Shown piece by piece: positions 57,440-64,000 of a stretch of DNA of 64,000 bases. The translations under genes were made by a program, and so were the position numbers. The notes under the pieces were generated by a model, which was not told the DNA's origin, did not search any database, and was given only the letters and a program-made list of their open reading frames with translations. Within the stretch, counting starts at the first letter, position 1, and the number at the start of each line of letters is the position of its first letter. Source of the stretch: Methylotenera sp. (lineage in GTDB: Bacteria > Pseudomonadota > Gammaproteobacteria > Burkholderiales > Methylophilaceae); assembly GCA_030652995.1 (NCBI GenBank), contig JAUSAG010000032.1, forward strand, positions 1 through 64,000, written 5' to 3'.

Positions 57440-60295
57440 TTACTTTAACTTAGCCAACTGACTTTGCAACTTTCCTAAGCTGCAACTAAATTCCGCCACG
57501 CGTGCTTTTTCTTGCTCCACAACTGTTGCCGGTGCGCGCGCTACAAAGCTTTCATTATTGAGTTTTGCATTGGCTTTGTTAATTTCATTTTCTAAGCGTG
57601 TTATTTCTTTACCTAAACGCTCTTTTTCAGCCGCAACGTCAATTTCAACTTTTAACATGAGCTTAAAGTCATCCACTAACATCACCGGCGCATCAGCTTC
57701 TGGCAGCTCAGCCACAATCGCAACATCTTCTAACTTAGCCAAAGCTTTCAAGTACGGCGCATAAAGCGCTAACTTTTCCGCGTCACCCGCAGCGATTAAA
57801 GGTACGCGTGCGGCTGGTGAAATACTCATTTCACCACGCAGGCTACGGCAGGTATCTACCATTTGCTTTAATTGTGCCACCCAGACTTCAGCAGCTTCAT
57901 CAATTTTATCAGGCTGAGCACTTGGGTACGCTTCCAGCATGATGCTGGCACCATGTTTCTCGGTCATCGGCGCAATGGTTTGCCAAATTTCTTCGGTAAT
58001 AAATGGCATGATTGGGTGCGCTAAGCGTAAGATTGTTTCCAAAACCCTCAGCAAAGTACGGCGAGTCGCGCGCTTCTCTGCATCGCTTCCGTTCTGAATT
58101 TGTACCTTGGCTAACTCTAAATACCAGTCGCAGTATTCATCCCACACAAACTCATAAATTGCTTTTGCCACCAAATCAAAACGGTAGTCCGCAAACGCAC
58201 GCTCCACGTCAGCTTCTGTACGTTGCAGTTTACTAACAATCCAACGATCCGCTTGTGAGAATTTACGCCCGCCTTCACCGCAACTAACTGCATCAAAACC
58301 GTTGTCTTGGCCTTCGGTGTTCATCAGCACAAAGCGCGTCGCATTCCATAATTTATTGCAAAAATTGCGGTAGCCATCGCAGCGCTGCAAATCAAATTTA
58401 ATATCACGCCCAGGTGAAGCTAGTGCAGCAAAAGTAAATCTAAGCGCGTCGGTTCCATAAGCATTAATGCCTTCTGGAAACTCTTTACGCGTATGCTTCT
58501 CGATTTTTGGCGCATCTTTTGGGTTCATTAAGCCAGTAGTGCGTTTTTTAATTAAGTCATCAAGCGAAATCCCGTCAATCAAATCAATCGGATCAAGCAC
58601 GTTACCTTTAGATTTACTCATCTTTTGGCCTTCGGCATCGCGAATCAAGCCGTGTACATACACATGTTTAAACGGAATTTTGCCGGTGATGTGCGTGGTC
58701 ATCATCACCATGCGCGCCACCCAGAAGAAAATAATATCGAAACCTGTTACCAGCACAGAAGACGGCAGATATTGCTGCAAGGCTTGGTTTTGCGCGTCAA
58801 TCGCTTCATCACCAGTCCAATCCAAAGTAGAGAACGGCCAAAGCGCAGATGAATACCATGTATCCAACACGTCATTATCACGGGTTAACTCTCCTGAATA
58901 TCCATCTTTTTCTGCAAGTGCTTTTGCCTCAGCTTCATCATGTGCAACGTAAACTTTAACATGCCCATTTTCATCTTGACCATACCAGGCCGGGATTTGA
59001 TGCCCCCACCATAACTGGCGTGAAATGCACCAATCCTGAATGTTATTTAGCCACTGGTTATAAGTGTTGACCCAATTTTCAGGGTAGAACTTGATTTCAC
59101 CGCTCGCAACAACATCTAACGCTTTTTGCGTAATGCTTTTGCCATCAGCGGCTGGCTTGCTCATGGCAACAAACCATTGATCAGTCAGCATAGGCTCAAT
59201 CACCACACCGGTACGATCACCGCGAGGCACTTTAAGTTTGTGTTTATCGGCTTTTACTAAATAGCCTTGGGCATCTAAGTCAGCCACTACTTGCTTACGT
59301 GCTGCAAAGCGCTCTAAACCTTGATATTGCAGCGGTGCGGCGTCATTCAAAAAACCTTGTAAATTTAAGATGCCTATCATCGGCAGTTGATGTCGTTGAC
59401 CAACCGCATAGTCGTTAAAATCATGTGCGGGCGTCACTTTTACCACACCCGTGCCGAATTCTTTATCGACATAATCATCGGCAATAATCGGAATTTCACG
59501 GTCACATAACGGCAACTTTACGTGTTGACCAATCAAATGTGCATAACGCTCATCTTCAGGATGCACCATTACCGCCACGTCACCCAGCATGGTTTCTGGA
59601 CGCGTTGTAGCAACGGTTAATAAGCCATCACCGCTAGCAAGCGGATAGTTGATGTGCCACATAAAGCCATCTTCTTCCTCCTGCACTACTTCTAAATCTG
59701 AAACCGCTGTGCCTAATTTCACATCCCAATTTACCAAGCGCTTACCGCGATAAATCAAACCTTCGTTATACAAACGGACAAAAGTCTCAGTCACGGTTTT
59801 ATTTAAGCCGGCATCCATGGTAAAGCGCTCACGCGACCAATCAGGTGATGTGCCCAACCGGCGCATTTGGCGGGTGATTGTAGAGCCGGAATGTTCTTTC
59901 CACTCCCACACTTTTTCCAAGAACTTCTCGCGACCTAAGTCATGGCGTGATACCCCTTGCGCATCCAGCTGGCGTTCCACCACGATTTGTGTAGCGATAC
60001 CCGCATGGTCTGTCCCTGGTTGCCATAAAGTGTTGTCGCCACGCATACGGTGATAGCGCGTTAGCGAATCCATCAGGGTTTGGTTAAAACCATGCCCCAT
60101 ATGCAAAGTGCCTGTAACGTTAGGAGGCGGTAACAAAATGCAGAAGTTTTCCTGCTTAGATTGATCAAACCCGGCAGCGTAAAAACCTTTGCCCTCCCAA
60201 AATTCATACCATTTACTTTCAATGGCTTTAGGATCAAAGGATTTAGCGAGTTCTTGAGTTGGTGTGCTTGTGTTTTCAGTATTCATAATTTGCAT
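57440..60295 (-). CDS. valS: Valyl-tRNA synthetase
   Basis: ValS charges tRNA-Val. The 951-aa class I enzyme has the HIGH-type motif [15 protein letters not shown] near residue 55, editing domain (about 200-350, [17 protein letters not shown]), the tRNA-anticodon [10 protein letters not shown] region and the KMSKSKGN loop near residue 563, followed by the anticodon-binding domain and a C-terminal coiled coil. ATG 60295 and ATG 60286 are both possible starts; the difference is three residues. Confidence 0.97.
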   Translation of the reverse strand: MQIMNTENTSTPTQELAKSFDPKAIESKWYEFWEGKGFYAAGFDQSKQENFCILLPPPNVTGTLHMGHGFNQTLMDSLTRYHRMRGDNTLWQPGTDHAGIATQIVVERQLDAQGVSRHDLGREKFLEKVWEWKEHSGSTITRQMRRLGTSPDWSRERFTMDAGLNKTVTETFVRLYNEGLIYRGKRLVNWDVKLGTAVSDLEVVQEEEDGFMWHINYPLASGDGLLTVATTRPETMLGDVAVMVHPEDERYAHLIGQHVKLPLCDREIPIIADDYVDKEFGTGVVKVTPAHDFNDYAVGQRHQLPMIGILNLQGFLNDAAPLQYQGLERFAARKQVVADLDAQGYLVKADKHKLKVPRGDRTGVVIEPMLTDQWFVAMSKPAADGKSITQKALDVVASGEIKFYPENWVNTYNQWLNNIQDWCISRQLWWGHQIPAWYGQDENGHVKVYVAHDEAEAKALAEKDGYSGELTRDNDVLDTWYSSALWPFSTLDWTGDEAIDAQNQALQQYLPSSVLVTGFDIIFFWVARMVMMTTHITGKIPFKHVYVHGLIRDAEGQKMSKSKGNVLDPIDLIDGISLDDLIKKRTTGLMNPKDAPKIEKHTRKEFPEGINAYGTDALRFTFAALASPGRDIKFDLQRCDGYRNFCNKLWNATRFVLMNTEGQDNGFDAVSCGEGGRKFSQADRWIVSKLQRTEADVERAFADYRFDLVAKAIYEFVWDEYCDWYLELAKVQIQNGSDAEKRATRRTLLRVLETILRLAHPIMPFITEEIWQTIAPMTEKHGASIMLEAYPSAQPDKIDEAAEVWVAQLKQMVDTCRSLRGEMSISPAARVPLIAAGDAEKLALYAPYLKALAKLEDVAIVAELPEADAPVMLVDDFKLMLKVEIDVAAEKERLGKEITRLENEINKANAKLNNESFVARAPATVVEQEKARVAEFSCSLGKLQSQLAKLK

Positions 60296-60357
60296 TTTAT
60301 CATAGCCGAATGCGTTACCTAAATCACTCTCACAGATTAAAAGCTGAGACTAAGACA

Positions 60358-61290
60358 TTAGTAAAATTTGATAAGGGCAAGTAGCGATGCGATAAGCATC
60401 AAAAGATGTACGATTGCCCAATGACGATAACCGGCAACCAGCTCTTGAGGTGATTTTGCCGAAATTAAAAACAAGTGCGCATCTGCAGGTTTTGCCAAAG
60501 TGAAGCTACCTGTATGCGCTTTCGTTGCGTGCTTTGCATGAATGTGTTTTGAAACATCTTGGCGCGCAACCTCCCACTCATCCATATCAATCTGGCCGTT
60601 GCGGTTATGATCATAACGATTCAGCAGTTTTTGCGGGCTTAGCTTCAAATCGGCCAAGCTGGCACGTATGTCTTGATTAATGATATTTTTATCAAAATGA
60701 TCATGCCGCGTATCAAGCTGTCCCAGCACATAAATTGATCTACCGGCTGGCAAGTATTCTTCTACATAACGGTGCTCGTTTTTAAAAAAAGTACGTTGCT
60801 CGGCAAATATAATTTCCGCGCCCTTAGGGTCAACCATGCAAACACCTGTTTCGTCTCTCAACTGAAATAGATGATCACTTTCTACATATTCCAGCAGACG
60901 TCTATCAATAGGCTGTTTTGAGAAAGCGCTATCAGCACGGCTGGCGTATGCCCATGCGCGATACCAGACACAGGGGATACCATGATAAGGCGTCTTGAGG
61001 GGGGACGGAGTGGATGAAATGCCGTGTAACTCAATATAACCCTGCGCGGCAGCTGCAATAGTGGAGATCGGCGCCTCTGTGATTTTAAGTAATCGTGAAT
61101 AATTAAAAAACGCAGCTAAAGCACTCGCAAAAAAAGCCACGCCAAGCAAGAGTATCCATGTTCCTTTTTCTGCAAGATTGAGATGCAGCAGATAAGCTGC
61201 GTATAACATCCCCAATGGAACAGCCACACCGAGGAGATTCACGAGATACGTGTTGAAGTTTTTAAGCACTATGATGCAACTCACATACAA
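60358..61290 (-). CDS. GIDE-like membrane protein with an EF-hand, next to lemA
   Basis: A 310-aa protein with two N-terminal membrane helices (about 18-38 and 44-64), a middle domain resembling the GIDE (E3 ligase-like) family that often accompanies LemA (AAAAQGYIELHG, then HGIPCVWYRAWA), and a helix at the C-terminus (about 290-308). Residues 227-238 form a canonical EF-hand calcium loop: Asp227, Asn229, Asn231, Gly232, Gln233, Ile234 and Glu238 (DHNRNGQIDMDE). It lies 78 nt downstream of lemA on the same strand, so the two probably act together. Confidence 0.8.
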   Translation of the reverse strand: MYVSCIIVLKNFNTYLVNLLGVAVPLGMLYAAYLLHLNLAEKGTWILLLGVAFFASALAAFFNYSRLLKITEAPISTIAAAAQGYIELHGISSTPSPLKTPYHGIPCVWYRAWAYASRADSAFSKQPIDRRLLEYVESDHLFQLRDETGVCMVDPKGAEIIFAEQRTFFKNEHRYVEEYLPAGRSIYVLGQLDTRHDHFDKNIINQDIRASLADLKLSPQKLLNRYDHNRNGQIDMDEWEVARQDVSKHIHAKHATKAHTGSFTLAKPADAHLFLISAKSPQELVAGYRHWAIVHLLMLIASLLALIKFY

Positions 61291-61368
61291 AATGAGTTTG
61301 CATACAGTGACACAATCGGCAAACGCCGTTTCTACATTGCTTAAACATCAAAATAAAACTGGCTGAAT

Positions 61369-61929
61369 TTAGCTATTAAAGCGACTACCCACATCGACAT
61401 CTTTGAGCTGTTCAGATGCAAACTTCAACAATTCTGCTCGCTGAAAACTGAACAACAATGCCACAATCACATCAGGAAACTGCTTGATTCTGACATTATT
61501 GTTAGTCGCAGAGTCGTTATAGAACTCGCGTCGATCTGCAATTTGATTTTCTAACCCCGTGATACGCTGTTGCAGATTTAAAAAAGTTTGATCTGCCTTC
61601 AAATCAGGGTAATTCTCTGCCACAGCAAATAAGCCACCAAGACTGCTAGTAAGCGCCGACTCAGCAACGCTCAAAGCAGCTACATCGTGCATCTGGCGGG
61701 CTGAATCTACCCCCATACGCGCCTGAATCACTTTCTCTAAAGTTTGCGCCTCATGTGTCATGTATGCCTTACAAGTATCAATCAGCTTTGGCAGCTCATC
61801 ATTACGCTGCTTCAGCAATACGTCGATATTCGCCCATGCTTTTTCTACATTATGTTTAATGTTCACCAAGCTGTTGTATGTCACTATTAAATATAGCACG
61901 ACGATGATTAGAATTACCCAAACTAACAT
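61369..61929 (-). CDS. lemA: LemA family protein
   Basis: A 186-aa protein with an N-terminal membrane helix (VWVILIIVVLYLIVTYNSLV) followed by the LemA motif NIKHNVEKAWANIDVLLKQRNDELPKLI and a long helical cytoplasmic or periplasmic part with ADQTFLNLQQRITGLENQIADRREFYNDSATNNN. LemA proteins are helical-bundle membrane-tethered proteins of unclear function. The following gene is GIDE-like, a frequent LemA partner. Confidence 0.92.
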   Translation of the reverse strand: MLVWVILIIVVLYLIVTYNSLVNIKHNVEKAWANIDVLLKQRNDELPKLIDTCKAYMTHEAQTLEKVIQARMGVDSARQMHDVAALSVAESALTSSLGGLFAVAENYPDLKADQTFLNLQQRITGLENQIADRREFYNDSATNNNVRIKQFPDVIVALLFSFQRAELLKFASEQLKDVDVGSRFNS

Positions 61930-61973
61930 AACATTGCCCCCGAATTTATTGTCTTAAATTATAGCTGGTGTTA

Positions 61974-63197
61974 TTAACGAGCACCTAGCAATATTGGCCC
62001 AACTTTTTCCCAATATCTAGAAAAACGTTTTAAGCGTTTATCGCTGATAGCTAAGCCTACCAATTTCACTTCTGGCTGCCATTTAGGCGCAAACGGTTCC
62101 AGCAATGCTTTGATCTTTTTATTGGGTGTATCTTGCGTGATCACTTGTCCCACGCCTCTATCCATCAACACCTCATAGGTATCACCCAGCCACACCTCTA
62201 CCCCATTCATTTCGCTTAAACAATCTGCTACAAACTGCAATCGATTAAGCGACCAATCTCCATAGAGCTGCGGGTCAAACACAAACATCTTGGGAAACGG
62301 CCTTTTCAACAAATCATGTGCGCCGGATAACATTTCATCATGCACATAAACAGCGATAGTTTTAAAGCTTGAGGGCACCGTCATCGGTAAAAGTTTTATT
62401 GGGTATTGTTTTGCAGTGGGTGTGAGTGTTTGATTAAACAAGCGCTCATTTAAAACTTCATAACTGTCATCAAACGGGCATGTTGCCTTGCAGTTTGCAC
62501 AATACCTTTCACCGGTATAGCGGCTTATATTCTCTTTGTTAAAGTAATAAGGTTTGGAGCTGAAGGTTGACGCCACCCACTGCCAAGACAGATGATTACT
62601 GGCAATATCACCATCCAATAAATGTTGCTCAAACCAATCGGCAGCAGCGCGCCAATCCATTTTTAAATGATGCACAATATAACTGGCAAGCCACATTCGC
62701 GCATGGTTATGCACATAGCCGGTAGCAAGCAAATCATTAATAAAAGCATCCATGCAAGGCAAACCTGTTTTGCCCTGCACAATGGCATCACTTAATGGCG
62801 CATAACCAATAGCAACTTTTGGCGGCTCGATCTCACTATAAATAGCATCGCCTTTTTCATACCAAACTTGCCGCCAATAGTCTCGCCAGGCAAGCTCGGT
62901 TAAGAGCTTTTGGGCCTCTAAACCAAAGCGATTTTTAATTGAAAAGAATGCTTCATTTAAGGTAACGCAGCCATGGCGTAAATACGGAGACAGGTGTGTA
63001 ACAGCACCATTAAGGAAATTTCGGTTTTTTGCGTAGGCAACAACATCAATGCTATTGAGTTTTTTTTGCGCACTCAAGCGCCCACCCACCCACTCCGGCT
63101 CCAAGCCAGCGCCTTGAGCGTTAACAAATATTCGCTTAATATAATGCAGTCGTTCAACACGATCACAAGGAATATGTAATCTTTGTGCAGGGCTCAT
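61974..63197 (-). CDS. Photolyase/cryptochrome-related flavoprotein with permuted domains
   Basis: A 407-aa protein. Residues about 1-255 match the FAD-binding helical domain of DNA photolyases: LSPYLRHGCVTLNEAF (69-84), ELAWRDYWRQVW (101-112), TGYVHNHARMWLASYI (159-174), LLDGDIASNHLSWQWVASTF (193-212) and PYYFNKENI. The usual N-terminal antenna Rossmann domain is absent; instead residues about 277-382 look like it (IAVYVHDEML, FPKMFVFDPQL, NRLQFVADCLSEM, EVWLGDTYEVL), placed after the catalytic domain. Cys233, Cys236 and Cys240 form a CxxCxxxC cluster between the two. It presumably binds FAD; the activity is unproven. Confidence 0.85.
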   Translation of the reverse strand: MSPAQRLHIPCDRVERLHYIKRIFVNAQGAGLEPEWVGGRLSAQKKLNSIDVVAYAKNRNFLNGAVTHLSPYLRHGCVTLNEAFFSIKNRFGLEAQKLLTELAWRDYWRQVWYEKGDAIYSEIEPPKVAIGYAPLSDAIVQGKTGLPCMDAFINDLLATGYVHNHARMWLASYIVHHLKMDWRAAADWFEQHLLDGDIASNHLSWQWVASTFSSKPYYFNKENISRYTGERYCANCKATCPFDDSYEVLNERLFNQTLTPTAKQYPIKLLPMTVPSSFKTIAVYVHDEMLSGAHDLLKRPFPKMFVFDPQLYGDWSLNRLQFVADCLSEMNGVEVWLGDTYEVLMDRGVGQVITQDTPNKKIKALLEPFAPKWQPEVKLVGLAISDKRLKRFSRYWEKVGPILLGAR

Positions 63198-63319
63198 AAG
63201 TAAATTTTCCTACATTTTTCAGTTAGTGTACTATTTTTTAACCATGGCGGACGGGATATTTACTCATCGCATTTTTATCAAAAAAACATCAAAAAAACGT
63301 GCCATAATAAGCACTCAAA
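63198..63319. other. Short intergenic region left of the palindromic element
   Basis: About 120 AT-rich nt between the photolyase-like gene and the inverted-repeat element. It presumably contains the photolyase promoter; no clear sites are seen. Confidence 0.35.
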
Positions 63320-63635
63320 TTAAGGGCACCTCTATTAATTCAAGTTACTAACCGTAAGTCAGTATTTGGCTTGTCCGTGGAATATACCCGCTAAAGCGGG
63401 TTATTCACACGCCAAAGGTCATCACCACCAATCTAAGTTGCTAAAGCGACAAGATTGGTGCGATAAGCTAGACAAGGCGCGAATAAAAAATTGTGTCGCA
63501 GCATATTGTTGATATGTAAGGAATAATTTTTTATGCGCAACGCAGTATCGCGACATACGACTTTTCAAGCACTTTAGTGCTTAGAAAATCGGAGTGCCTG
63601 TGGTACGGAAATTGAATTAATAGAGGTACCCTTAA
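63320..63635. mobile_element. Palindromic MITE-like element flanked by TTAA
   Basis: Terminal inverted repeats 63320-63343 (TTAAGGGCACCTCTATTAAT and on) and 63612-63635 match at 23 of 24 positions. TTAA lies at both outer ends and fits the YTAR target-site rule of IS5-type elements. Inside are further hairpins (ACCCGCTAAAGCGGGT near 63387; CACCAATCT with AGATTGGTG-type arms near 63425-63460; AGCACTTTAGTGCT near 63568). No gene is present. A non-autonomous mobile element is likely. Confidence 0.65.
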
Positions 63636-63672
63636 GCGTTGAATTCAAACTAAGTGTTGGTAAAGGGATATC

Positions 63673-64000
63673 ATGATAGAACCTATGTGGACTTGGGGCG
63701 CGCTCGGTCTAATACTGCTTGCCATTGAAATGACCACTGCTACTTTTTATGCCATGTGGTTTGGTATTGCTGCTTTTTGTGTGGCTATTGTCATGTGGAT
63801 ATGGCCTAATACGGCGGTTGGCATCCAGTTTGCATTATTTGCCATCATGTCTTTAAGTACCTTGGCAATTTGGCGATTTAACTACAAAAAAACAGAAACA
63901 CACTCGCGCGTTGGCCAAGCACAGGGTGAAGAGATTGGCAGAACCGGCATCGTGATTGAAGCAACCAGCCCAGCACAAAACGGTGTCATTCACTTTACAC
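63673..64000 (+). CDS. NfeD-like membrane protein, cut by the window end
   Basis: The first 109 residues of a protein starting at ATG 63673 with AAAGGGA as ribosome-binding site. It has two or three membrane helices (WTWGALGLILLAIEM, YAMWFGIAAFCVAIVMW, FALFAIMSLSTLAIW) and then the start of an OB-fold (GEEIGRTGIVIEATS). This is the short NfeD (NfeD1b-type) protein, usually encoded next to a stomatin/SPFH gene, which should follow beyond the window. Confidence 0.85.
   Translation, partial: MIEPMWTWGALGLILLAIEMTTATFYAMWFGIAAFCVAIVMWIWPNTAVGIQFALFAIMSLSTLAIWRFNYKKTETHSRVGQAQGEEIGRTGIVIEATSPAQNGVIHFT

Overview
The window looks like chromosome of a betaproteobacterium of the Methylophilaceae type (Methylotenera or a relative). 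This placement is inference from three things: moderately AT-rich DNA, the betaproteobacterial order def-fmt-htpX-rsmB-DUF4390-ntrY-ntrX, and an S-adenosylhomocysteine (SAH) riboswitch in front of ahcY. No methanol oxidation or ribulose monophosphate genes are present to prove a methylotroph. Gene density is high and most genes are housekeeping.

Layout. 1-1.8 kb: an orphan 383-aa protein and a small lipoprotein. 2-6 kb: trpG-trpD-(DUF3465 lipoprotein)-trpC and hemB, with no trpE nearby. 6-8.1 kb: an HDOD-GGDEF protein and an unknown protein. 8.2-16.2 kb, minus strand: def, fmt, htpX, rsmB, DUF4390, ntrY and an ntrX-like regulator whose AAA+ domain has lost its catalytic motifs. 16.4-19.2 kb: LysM protein, dprA, smg. 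19.3-24.7 kb, minus strand: a methyl-cycle cluster (metF, small membrane protein, ahcY with promoter and SAH riboswitch, HD-GYP protein, metK). 24.9-28 kb: dapF, DUF484, xerC, sodB. 28.1-37.8 kb: DUF2946 protein and ZnuD-like receptor, dgkA, yggX, phoU, rpiA, ilvA, a beta-propeller lipoprotein, EVE and DUF2237 proteins, 6S RNA, zapA and a zapB-like gene.

38-51 kb is a cobalamin uptake and late-biosynthesis locus. A cobalamin riboswitch leads into btuB, followed by btuM, cobO, cbiA, bluB, a btuF-like gene without signal peptide, cobU and an S4-domain gene. Then come cobQ (opposite strand), cbiB and cobD, and finally cobT-cobS-cobC on the minus strand. Together they take up corrinoids, adenosylate and amidate them, make the lower ligand and join it on. 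No corrin-ring genes are in the window.

51.2-56.44 kb is a small, decayed island at the 3' end of tRNA-Phe. The tRNA 3' half plus its downstream terminator is duplicated at 56361-56440, giving an approximately 80-bp attachment-type direct repeat. The island holds a short gene, a truncated chemotaxis receptor, a GAF/HD-GYP phosphodiesterase, a toxin-antitoxin pair whose toxin carries an in-frame TGA, a MITE-like inverted repeat, a DUF2189 membrane protein and an IS3-family remnant. No integrase remains.

56.7-64 kb: rhodanese, TusA-like protein, valS, a GIDE-like protein with an EF-hand beside LemA, a photolyase-related protein whose domains appear circularly permuted, a palindromic MITE-like element with TTAA at both ends, and the start of an NfeD-like gene cut by the window end. 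The strongest candidates for something new are the permuted photolyase-like protein, the inactivated NtrX-type AAA+ domain, the EF-hand protein beside LemA, and the tRNA-Phe island.
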